From Cornus controversa (lineage: Eukaryota > Streptophyta > Magnoliopsida > Cornales > Cornaceae), in contig CM048848.1 of NCBI GenBank assembly GCA_026545225.1, positions 15,365,353 through 15,429,352 on the forward strand: 64,000 nt of DNA. The letters are read 5' to 3'. Made by a program: the position numbers and the translations under genes. Under the pieces are notes generated by a model. That model did not search any database. It had not been told where the DNA came from and saw nothing but the letters and a program-made list of their open reading frames with translations. Shown here piece after piece: positions 1 to 9,778 of this stretch (positions are counted from its first letter, which is position 1; every line of letters begins with the position of its first letter).

Positions 1-17
1 TTGCCAAATGGGGAGAT
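1..17 (+). other. Polypurine tract of a plus-strand Ty1/copia element
   Basis: A purine-rich run (core AAATGGGGAGAT) sits immediately before an LTR that begins TG. This is the usual second-strand primer site of copia elements. It implies that the internal part of this element lies to the left of the window. Confidence 0.65.
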
Positions 18-1166
18 TGTAACATATATACTTGTAATTGGCATATTTCGGTGATCAAACTTGATTGATTGAGCTGTAATTTTTGTATTATTTAATGTAA
101 TCGATCATCAACAACTTCGGGCTGATACTCATATGCATGGAAGCAGTTAAATCAGTAAGAACACCATATAGTACAAGTATGGTGAGGACACTCTTCACCT
201 TATATTTTCGAGTCTATTTTGGAAAACTAGGGTTTCTGGAAATTTTTTAGGATTTTTCAAAATTGGACCGGTCCAACTTTGTTCGGTACTTTTAATTTCT
301 ACAGATTTTTAAAAAGTCCCATCGATCCAAGTAATTGGCCACCGGTCCCACTTAGCTTGTTCCAAATAGGCAATAATTTTGACGAAAATTATGATTCCTA
401 TTGGATTTGAAACTTCTAGGAGAGTTCTATTTTGATCTTAAAAGTATTTTCCAAGTAGGATTAGGACTCCCTTGCAATATATATGTATCTATGATTTCTC
501 TACAATTATGCTTGGAATATTATTATTTTTAAAGAAAGAAAGTATATACAGTATAATTAGGGAAAGATAGTTTTGAACACACATCTATATTTTATGAGTG
601 ATATTTAGGATGGTGTTTTACTACTGATCGGCTGATCAGAGACTGCATCAAATCATTCGCTGATCAGAGCATTGGATTCATGGTTATTCTCTTACATGTT
701 GAAGAAGAAAGATGACCATATCGCACTACGAAGGAAACGGAATACTTGCTGAGTATTTTTGTTCTTCCAGCAGCCTTTTTGTAAGGATCATGACGTTAGC
801 CGAAAGTTTGTAGCAGTTGGACCTTAAGTTGCAATTGTAAGCTTAAGCTGTTCCGCATCAAATTTTTGACAGAGTGAAGAGGGGTGTGAGTTTGAGATTA
901 AGTTTGTTGTACTTTGCTTCATTATAGTGGATTGGTTTCCTAAGGCTTTCCGCCCCCCATGATTTTTTCCTGATATGGGTTTTTCGCGTATATCTGGTGC
1001 ATTTTTTTACTTTACTTATATACTTGCATTAATTGTTTGGTTAATTTTTAATTGGACCTAAAATCGAATTAATTTAAAAAATTAAGCAAACGAGCAAGTG
1101 AACTTATTCACCCCCCTCTAGGTTTTAAATTCCTTTTACAACCACTTTCGCACCACGCAACTCACA
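18..1166 (+). mobile_element. 3' LTR of a Ty1/copia element (family A), plus orientation
   Basis: It begins TGTAACATATAT and ends CAACTCACA. It is the reverse complement, with indels, of the LTR at 2051-3132 and also matches the solo LTR at 50741-51934. It is preceded by a polypurine tract. The next five bases (ATAGC) nearly match the five bases that flank the start of the other LTR (ATAGT). It carries several copies of the palindromic motif GGACCGGTCC. I infer that it is the 3' LTR of the element whose 5' LTR lies at 2051-3132, separated from it by an inversion. Confidence 0.85.
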
Positions 1167-1320
1167 ATAGCCGGTCAGACATGTGAGTTTGATTTAATTT
1201 TTCTTAATATGAGTAGTTTTGACATCATCATAGGGATGGATTGGTTATCGGAGTTCCATGCTACGATAGATTTGAGATTTTTAAAGTCAAATTTTTTTAT
1301 TTCAGAATCTTTGGATATTC
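1167..1320 (+). pseudogene. Ty3/gypsy protease fragment (plus orientation)
   Basis: Translated on the plus strand, this piece contains the motif FDIIIGMDWL, typical of the C-terminal part of the Ty3/gypsy retropepsin. It begins exactly where the copia LTR ends, and its reading frame is the one left open at the other copia junction (3133, minus strand). It is therefore the downstream half of the protease whose upstream half is at 3133-3371. It ends close to 1.3 kb, where minus-strand copia gag begins. The exact breakpoint cannot be fixed by eye. Confidence 0.75.
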
Positions 1321-2036
1321 ATCTCAAAAGTTTGAATTGATCCAACTAACTCAGCCACCTCTATTGAATCTATATCTCTACTTTCATCTAAGGCTTCCAA
1401 CTTAGCTTGGAACCTATCAGGCAATGATCTCATGATTTTTTTGATAATATGAAAAGATGAAACTTTCTCACCAAGGTTAGTATTACTTTGAACAATATCA
1501 TTTAGCCTAGAATAAAAATAAAAAAAATCTTATCTTCATCCATTCTAATTGTTTCAAATTTTGTGGCAAGCATTTGTAATTTTGATTTCCTTACCTTGGT
1601 GGTACCCTCATGAGTTACCTATAAAATATTCCATGCTTCTTTCGAAATGGAACATTCAGAAATTCTAACAAATTCAGAAGTAACAACATAGTTAAATATA
1701 ACATATAAACCCTTGTTGTTATTGTTAGCATATTCATGCTCAGCATTAGACCATGCTGCTTTATCTTTCTCTATAGTCACAGCAGCATCACTAGTACTAG
1801 TGGTAGTGGTAGAAATTTTATAACCATTTTCAACAGCCATCCAAACTCTCTTTCCTTGAGATTTCAAAAAAGCTTTCATGCGAGACTTCCAGAAAGTATA
1901 ATTTAAACCATCAAACAAAGGAGTTCGTTGAATCGATCCAGCCTCTTTCATACTAGATTCTATGATGATCTTTGAAAAAATAAATTTTGGTTTTAAAAAT
2001 ATTTCGTAAGGAACTACTCATAAATTAGAGAACACT
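1321..2036 (-). pseudogene. Ty1/copia gag, 5' part (broken)
   Basis: The start codon is at 1951 (minus). The first 110 codons form the N-terminal region common in plant copia Gag (PLFDGLNYTFWKSRM, then KEAWNIL). A stop at 1619 interrupts the frame, but similarity continues to about 1325 with IMRSLPDRF and ELVGSIQTFEM, the usual UBN2 Gag motifs. At least one further stop lies between the two blocks. The gene is then cut by the inversion breakpoint. It lies downstream of its LTR and primer-binding site and can make no full Gag. Confidence 0.8.
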
Positions 2037-2048
2037 GCTCTGGTACCA
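2037..2048 (-). other. Primer-binding site of copia family A
   Basis: On the minus strand this reads TGGTACCAGAGC, one base different from the initiator-Met primer site TGGTATCAGAGC. It lies two bases after the end of the LTR at 2051-3132. It marks that LTR as the 5' LTR and fixes the element's orientation as minus. Confidence 0.85.
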
Positions 2049-2050
2049 AT

Positions 2051-3132
2051 TGTGAGTTGCGCGGTGTGGAAGTGGTTGCGAAAGTAATTTAAAATGTAGG
2101 AGGGGGTGAATAGGTTCACTTGCTCGTTTGCTTAATTTCCCAAATTAATTCGATTTTAGGTCCAATTAAAAATTAACCAAACAATTAATGCAAATAGATA
2201 ACTTAAAGTGTAAGTAAAGTAAACAATGCACCAAATATACGTGGAAAACCCAGATCGGGAAAAAATCACGGGGGAGGCGGAAAGCCTCAAGAAACCAATT
2301 CACTATAATGAAGCAAAATATAGCAGACTCTGCTTAGACTCACACCCCTCTTCACTCTGTCAAGAATCTGATGCGAAACACATCACGCTTACAATTGCAA
2401 ATTCAGGTCCAACTACTGCAGATTTTCGGCTAATGTTATGATCCTTACAGAAAGGTTGTTAGAAGAACAAAAATACTCAACAAGTATTCCGTTCCCTTCG
2501 TAGTGCGATATGGTCACCTTTCTTCTTCAACAAGTAAGAAAAGAATCACGAATTCAATGCTCTGATTAGCGAATGATTTGATGTAGTCTCTGATCAGTCG
2601 ATCAGTAGTAGAACACCATCCTAAATATCACACGTGAAATATAGATGTGTGTTCAAAAATATCTTTCCCTAATTATACTGTATATACTTTCTCTCTCTAA
2701 AAATAATAATATTCCAGGCATAATTATAGAGAAATCAAAGATACATATATATTGGCAAGGGAGTCCTAATCCTACTTGAAAAATACTTTTAAGACCAAAA
2801 TAGAACTCTTCTAGAAGTTTCAAACCCAATAGGATTTAGAATTTTTGTCAAAATTATTTCCTATTTGGAATAGGCTAAGTGGGACCGGGGCCCAATTACT
2901 AGGACCGGTGAGACTTTTTGAAAACCTGCATAAACCAAAAAGTATTGAACAAAGTTGGACCGGTTCTAAAAATTGGGGACCGGTCCTATTTTGAAAAATC
3001 TTAAAAATTTCTTAATTTAAGTATCAGCTTGAAGTTGTCGATGATCGATTACCTAAAATAATACAAAACTTACAACTTAATCAATCAAGTTTTGATCACC
3101 AAAATATGCTAATTGCAAGTATATATGTCACA
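2051..3132 (-). mobile_element. 5' LTR of a Ty1/copia element (family A), minus orientation
   Basis: On the minus strand it begins TGTGACATATATAC and ends CAACTCACA. It is followed by a primer-binding site and a gag gene. It interrupts the gypsy protease frame at 3133. Compared with the copy at 18-1166 it lacks a block of roughly 110 bases near its start and has many substitutions, so the insertion is old. It shares GGACCGGTCC-like motifs with the other copies. Confidence 0.88.
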
Positions 3133-4502
3133 ACTATCTGAATAGCACACCCTCGACACACTGTATCAAGAATCACTGTATCGCCCACTGGCGTATCAAC
3201 ATAAACTGTTCTACCTGAAGGACTAACCTCAAGCCCCAAAGCTCGTGCAAATGATGTAGTAATAAATGAATAGGATGCACCTAAATCAATCAATACATGT
3301 GCCCAAGAACTATATACTAGAAATATACCTCTAACCACTGAAGGTCCTGTTGAGGTGTTTGCGGGTGTCACTGCAAGTACCCTGTCCTGAGCTCTTTGAT
3401 CCTGTGATCCACCAGCCCGAACATCTGACGGCTATGTGGTTGCACTAGGGGTAAATCCCCTCACTAGTCTCGCACTCTATGCAGACATAGCTGGCTGTGG
3501 TGGAGGCAATGCTTAGTAGCCCAACTGTGTAGTCATGGTCTGAGCTGGCCTCTGCTCAGCACTCTGTCCACCCTTTGCATTCCCACTCTACTGTGGGCCC
3601 TCCCCCCTCATATGCCCCGGCTATCCACAACCATGTCACCGTGATAGGCTGAAGCATAGGGCAATTTGTCTTGAGATGTCCCTGTTGCTTACACTGGTAG
3701 CACACCCTCTCTGGTCTAGTAGATGTCAAAGGCAAAAGAATAGTAGGTGTAGAACATGCCATAGATTGTCCCACTGAACCCACTGTATAAGAAGAACCAC
3801 TCTTGAACTTCTTCATTGCATGGCCCTTAGAAGCCACTGTCAAAGCCTTGTTTTGCCTTAAAGCTTCTCTCTTCTCCTGTCTATCTTTCACTTCAGTTTT
3901 TGCCACCAAGACCTTCTCTACCACTTCAGCATATACTTTCAAACCCAAAATTGACACAAATGGACAAACTGAATGGTGAAGGCCATTGACGAACCTCCAT
4001 GTCTTCTCTTCCTCATCTCTAACTACTTCGGGTGCAAAGTGTGAAAGAGAAATGAACTTGTTATCATATTCTGTGACAGTCATCCCATCATGAACCAAGT
4101 CCTCAAATTCTTTCCTTAAAGCCCTCCTCTTTGGTTTAGGAAAATAATGATCAAGGAATAAAGTCTTGAACTCTTCCCATGGCATTGTCTCAACATTGTA
4201 TTGGTCACTCACCGACTTCCACCAAAGTTCAGCTCCACTTGAAAACAAATAGGTAGCAAGAATGACTTTCATACCATTATTAGGTGTATACATCATCTTC
4301 AAGTATTTCTCCACTTGCTCCAATCAATTATCCGCTATCAACGGATCAAAACTCCCCTCAAAGCTAGGAGGCAACAACTTCTTAAAGCTAGTGATAAATT
4401 TAAACCTCCTTTCAAACTCATTTTTTATCAGTTGCACTACTGGTTATTGCACCTCATTAGCGGACGTTTGCACAAAGTCTCTAAGAGCCACAATTATGTT
4501 AT
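3133..4502 (-). pseudogene. Ty3/gypsy gag-protease (broken, minus strand)
   Basis: This is the main part of an old gypsy gag-pol gene. Reading leftwards from 4502 come the Gag core (motifs LFSSGAELWWKSV and FKTLFLDHYFP at 4323-4050), a CCHC zinc knuckle (CYQCKQQGHLKTNC, about 3700-3650) and a retropepsin active site, LIDLGASYSF (about 3290), with Leu after the catalytic Asp where Ser or Thr is usual. At least two stops lie in the Gag part (about 4450 and 4326) and more between the knuckle and the protease. The first codons lie at 15304-15236, on the other side of the Athila insertion. The protease is cut at 3133 by the copia LTR. Confidence 0.82.
4498..4502. repeat. Target-site duplication of the Athila element (left)
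   Basis: GTTAT, repeated exactly at 15236-15240 on the other side of the element. Removing the element and one copy restores the gypsy gag reading frame across the junction. Confidence 0.9.
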
Positions 4503-6019
4503 TTATTCGTGTGTGAGTGTGACTCAAAAAGTATACCAATTAAAAATTTCCACACTTCGCAATATAACGAATTCCTTGCAGAATAGGGCTATCGAAAGGG
4601 GTATCGTACCTCAGGGATTATGGTCTGATGAGTTGGAATACGGAATTAATTCTAATTAAATTTATAAGAAAAGAATTCTGATTTTTAAACTAATTAAAAA
4701 GATAAAATAAAATAAATCAAAGTAAACAAGATAGTGAAGATAATAAGAGAGAAACCTAGGGTGTTTGACTTCACCACTAACTCCACAATCAATGGTTAAT
4801 TGAATCAACTATAGGGGAATTACATCATGCATAAGTGGTGTCGGTGGCTACAAGCTCACCTTCATCCGTCAAGAAGATAACATATGATTAAGGCTAAGCC
4901 ATGGACTATCTTCGATTGGCATGGGCCATCTGCCTAACTACTCTAATCTAGGGTGCAGTATGGTTCATCTTCTCTAGGCATAATCCATCAAAGCTCATAA
5001 CAATATATTCAGTGATTGCCATTGTGTAATAATCTCTCTCATGATCACAGAAAACAAGAGGGATTGAGTTCAATAACAACAACTAAATATCTAAGACAAG
5101 ATAGGAAATCATTGAGATTGAATATACAAGACTTTTATTGCTCAATTTTATAATAAGAATCCTCATAATTACACAATCTATGCATGTATATAAAGGTCCC
5201 CAATAATTAAAACAATCAAACCATTGATGCTTTATTAGGGCTACATCAAAACCCTAGTGGATGAACTAGCCGCTCATGGTAGAAGAAGAAGCTTCAACTG
5301 TTGAGGAAGAAGGCACCATCTTCATGAATTATGCGTATGACTATGTTCTCCAATGGCTCTGCAATATGTTTCTGTTCTCTTCTCAGCCCTCTCAGACTCT
5401 CCAACCTCTGTGTAAGCTCCCTGTAAGCTCTCTCAACTCAGCCTCCAAGTCTTCACTTTATTCCCCAAGAGAATACACCAAAGTCCTAATCCAATTAGGA
5501 ATAAATTAGGGTTTCCCGCAGCACTAATCAGGTGGGTTTTTCCTGCTGACTTCGGCCCAACTTTTGACCCACTAGAAGTTCGATTTACGGAATTTTCTTG
5601 AAATACAAAAGTGTGCAGAATCAAATTTCGTTCAACCCCACACGAGAATTATGTCGATTTAAGGCTCGGAAATAAGAATTCTGGTCCGTTTTCCAAAACG
5701 GGATTAAGACTGCATTATGCGCAGATTTGGGCTTCAGGCCCGAAACCTTCTTAAGTTGCTGTAATTCTCTTGGACCTCTTTCTTGGACTGATTTGAGTTG
5801 AAATAAATGGTTGAGTGAATCTCCTTGATGTAGGCTTCATCTCACCATCTTGGATGTCTTCTTTCAAAGCCCAAAAACTTGGTTTTAACTGAAATAATCA
5901 TTAAGGCCCTGAAAATACAGAAAACACTAAAACAAAGTAAAATCACAAAATAATCTATCACTAAGAGAATAAAATACATAAGTTAAGAGGCTAGAATGCG
6001 TAACATTCAACGCCTATCA
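4503..6019 (-). repeat. 3' LTR of the Athila element
   Basis: It matches 13719-15235 over its full 1517 bases with about 20 substitutions and no obvious indels. On the minus strand it begins TGATAGGCGTTGAATG. The terminal CA at the other end is mutated (plus strand TTATTCG against TGATTCG in the partner LTR). The neighbouring bases (minus strand TTTGGGGGTG, just past 6019) form the polypurine tract. Confidence 0.93.
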
Positions 6020-7670
6020 CACCCCCAAACTTACATATTGCTAGTCCCTTAGCAATAGAATAAAACAAAACTAAAACAAAGAAACTACTAAACACTAACT
6101 AAACTACCCAACTCCACTTTCGTGGGAGAAACGATTGCATTTAGCATATGCAACAAGCCTTTAAACCCCTAGGTTCCCCCTAGTGGACGAGTTATAGTCT
6201 CGTGAGGGTTTCCAGAAATGTTACCCACAAACATTCAAAATTCTGTTTCAACATTAATTCAAAAAGAAGATTACAATACATAGTTACAAACTTGCCTTCA
6301 AGAATAATTCCAAACTTTCAAATTCTATAATTCAAATCAATGGTCCCCATGCATAATTCACCTCAACATATCTCAAAATAATCAACTCCAGCTCCCTCGT
6401 GTAAAGTGAACTAGCAATCATATCATGTGGTATAACCAAGCTCTGAATCTATTAAGGCACATACACCTTCAACTCACTAGCTCCCCTTATTGAAATCATA
6501 CTTCCCAACATGAATACATGACTTTTCAAATTTTTTTTTTTTTTTTTTATTCTTGTTTTTTTTTCATTGCTTTATTGGTTGTGCAATGTCTTGATCTATT
6601 AAGCTTTCTGAAAGACCCATGTAGCAAGCTTTCAGTCAGTGACTCCCAAACCAGATGGCTTTAGGGCACTAGGCTTTAAGATACCCCGAAGACCTAATTA
6701 CTCGAATCAGTCAGGCTACAAATCAAGACAACCAATGCTCATCTTTTCTCACCCTTTCACTTTTGACGCGAACACTCCGTGCTTCCTGAGGCATAGAGGC
6801 CCGGTTACTCATAAAAATGATCAAATTGATTTTCTTATTCATCACTTTTTTTTTCACTTCTTTTCTTTCTTTTTTTCATTGAAGTCAAGTATAACACATC
6901 ATCGGTACTCATTCTCAAGAGATACTAACTAATATCAAGCATATGTAACTCAATAACTCAAAACCAAAGTTTATACCCCATAAAATTATGCTAGTGTGTC
7001 TGTGCATGTAAGAGAACTAAAATCAATCACTCCAAACATGTTATTGCAAACCATGATTAAAACCACATAATTCAAACCATAGTTTTCAAAAATTTCAAAC
7101 ATACTCAAAAATTGCAAGTTATGCACCTACATAAGGTATTAATCCTTTGAATAATGTCAAAACATTCTATCTAAAAACAAAACAAAATAAAATAAAAAAC
7201 AAACTAAGAAAATAAAATAAAATAAAATTCTAATACAAAAAGATTTTCACACCAATTTCCCCCCATATGCAATAAAGCACAAAAATAGGCATCGCCTCAC
7301 CCCCAAACTTAAACTGTACATTGTCCTCAATGTACTACCAATCAAAGCATAGAGAAGAGTAAGAACGATGTTACCGGGATCATGGAGTAGTGGAAAGAAA
7401 ATAGAGTACATCACTAGTACGAAGGTAATGCAAGCACACCCCCAAGCTTGGATGTTTCAACCTGTCAAAACAAACCACTATACCCCAAAGATCAAGGGAA
7501 AATAATATGGGTGAAAATAAATATGAAAGAGAAAAATCCTAAAAAAAATAAAATATTTTTTCATTTTTCAATTTTTTTTTTACAATAAAAATCTAACTAA
7601 AAAAAAGAAAAATAAATAGAAGAAAAAAAGCTAAAAATAAATTAAAATACAAAAGATGATTACCTTCCTG
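6020..7670 (-). other. Non-coding 3' region of the Athila element
   Basis: 1.65 kb between ORF2 and the 3' LTR with no coding potential. It contains homopolymer T runs (about 6530-6560 and 6847-6880) and A-rich low-complexity stretches (about 7180-7230 and 7530-7650). Long non-coding stretches of this kind are usual in Athila elements. Confidence 0.6.
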
Positions 7671-8894
7671 TCAAGGATGTGGTGGTGACTGAGCATCCGG
7701 ATCCAAATTTGCTTGGCGCATCAGTGCACGCATCATCCTCCTCATCTCTAGTTGCTCTTGGTGAGTGTCACGAAAGTGATCCACCATCTCTGTTCTCATT
7801 GCACCAAACTGTGTGGAGACCTCTGTCTGTAGGGTGCCAAACTGGGCTGTCAACCCAGCAATCTGCCCTTCTAAATATTGATAATCATGGCCACCAGCCT
7901 GTGCATGCACTTCCTCTTCCTCTGCCTCCATCTCCTCTGGATCTTCCATCGGTGGTGGTATATCTACATGCTCTCCTCCCTGGGCCAACCGAGATACCTC
8001 ACCAGGCGCCGCTATGACTCTCTGGTGCATATGAGATCGACTCAGGTTCCAGTCATGCGTGCCATAATGAAGATCACGTGGAAAGGCAAGCTCGTCCTCA
8101 TGGACTGCATACCCCTGTGACATAAGCAACTGGTGAATAATAGTAGGGAATGGAAACTCCCAGTCACTTGCACTGTCTGGTGCCTTAGCCACAACTTTGG
8201 AATAGAATTTCTCCATCTGGCCCCAGACAATCTGTGGGAATGACAGTCAATGCCCAAAATGTATGGCATATAAGGCTCTGAGGAACTCCTGACGTCTTTC
8301 GGTTTTATGTCCAATTGGACATACATTCTTGAGTAGAACAGCGTTAATGAACCATAAATGATTTGGCATTGAGGACTTTGAAGCTGCATTCCTTTTCGGC
8401 CCGAAAAATTGGTTGGCACACAATCGTGCAACCACATTACCCACTGACAACTCGTCAGGTAAAGGAGTATAGATATGAGATAAATCAGCTGGGCACTCAT
8501 GAGGACAACCCATGGCAATGGTAATGGATGACATGTCCACTCGAACTATTGTTCCATCTACGGAAGAGGTAAGCACATCCCGCTCATCAGGTGTCGGCAT
8601 TAAGTTCTGATAAAATACCTTGACAAGCCTCGGGTAAATGGTAGATGAGAGTGGAACAAAAATGGATGCCGACCGACGACGACGGATGTCAGAAATCCCC
8701 CATCGTGTCTCGGGAAACATACCATAAAGTTCGGCTATGTCACACGTTGTTTCGAAATTCAACGCCCTTGGATGCCATCTCTCTTGAATACCTTCTCGGC
8801 GAGATCTTGAAGAACCTGTGGTCGGATCATGCCTCGCTCGGCGAGGATTACGTGAACTTGAAGCACCTTGGTGACTTGCTCTCTTTGGTGCCAT
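7671..8894 (-). pseudogene. Athila ORF2 (second ORF before the 3' LTR), one premature stop
   Basis: It starts at 8894 with a basic, Ser/Arg-rich leader (MAPKRASHQGASSSRNPRRA), then a globular region of about 190 residues, and ends at 7671. A single in-frame TGA at 8249-8247 splits it into 215 and 181 codons; the frame then continues without shift. The C-terminal third is acidic, then predicted coiled coil (about 7890-7690). I see no signal peptide or membrane span, so despite its 'env-like' position it does not look like an envelope protein. It resembles the 'putative plant transposon protein' family found in Athila-group elements; I am only moderately sure of this. Confidence 0.65.
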
Positions 8895-9339
8895 AGAAGT
8901 AGAAAAAGTGTGGTTGAGGAATTAAATCGAACACTTGGTGTGCACAATTCTTTTGTAACCTTCAACCTCATCTTTTCGACAATTTTTCCACCCAAATCGA
9001 ACAAATAAATGCACCAAATTGATCCCCCAAACTTGGTCTTCAAAAGCCCTCAAAAAGATTTGAACAATTTCTTCAAAGAAAAACTTCACTTACTTTGATG
9101 TTGAACTTGAAAAAGTGAGAGCTTCCTTTGAGAACTAGTGATTTTTGATCCAATTTGATGTTGAAGTTGATGATGATCAATGTTGAATTCTTGTTTAATA
9201 ATCACCAATTGAAGAAAATAATCTTTCGGTTGAAGTAGGACTTGAATTGGAGTTCAAAGAGGTCTAGGATGCAAGTAGTAGCAACATAGGAGGAGTGGGT
9301 GTCCATATATAAGGAGGATTCTCGGCCAGCCCTTCAATA

Positions 9340-9500
9340 CCCTTGGGCGATCGATCCCCCTTGGATTGGGCGATCGATCGCCCACCTGCTGGTGGGGATC
9401 CTTGAGAAAATGCATGGGGCGATCGATCGCCCAAGGGTGGGGCGATCGATCCCCCTCCTGGAAGCCTGTTGGACCCTCCATCGCCCAAGTTTGACCGAAC
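9340..9500. repeat. Clustered GATCGATC palindromes inside the Athila element
   Basis: The motif GGGCGATCGATC occurs four times within about 100 bases (about 9345, 9369, 9418 and 9440). Two copies extend to the palindrome GGGCGATCGATCGCCC and two to GGGCGATCGATCCCCC. More diverged copies (CATCGCCCAAG and CATCGTCCAAG) follow to about 9530. The block is much GC-richer than its surroundings. It lies between integrase and ORF2, a position compatible with a leader or promoter for ORF2. Confidence 0.75.
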
Positions 9501-9778
9501 CTTGATAATTTTGAGTCTCCATCGTCCAAGATCGACCGAGAGCACGATTTTTCACCCGTCTTGAGTCCAAATACCTCGGTACACCTCTTGGCATCCTCCG
9601 GAAGCAACTTTTACATCAAAAACTCAAAGAAAAAACATTAAAACGCAACTAGAATTGAAAGGAAAAGTAAGAAAACTAAAACTTAAAATCAAAGAAAACT
9701 AAAGAAATTAAAGGATAGAAATACATACAAAACCTATAATTTTAACGTCCATAGGAGACGATTGACTCTCCGAAGGGA

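Noticed and set aside
1-3132. Two independent copia insertions in opposite orientation
   Set aside because: The outer flanks match as one target duplication and the gypsy protease halves join in frame, which favours one element split by an inversion.
9254-9607. Overlapping ORFs with repeated AIDRP and GDRSP words
   Set aside because: They arise from the GATCGATC palindrome cluster read in several frames; there is no independent evidence of coding.
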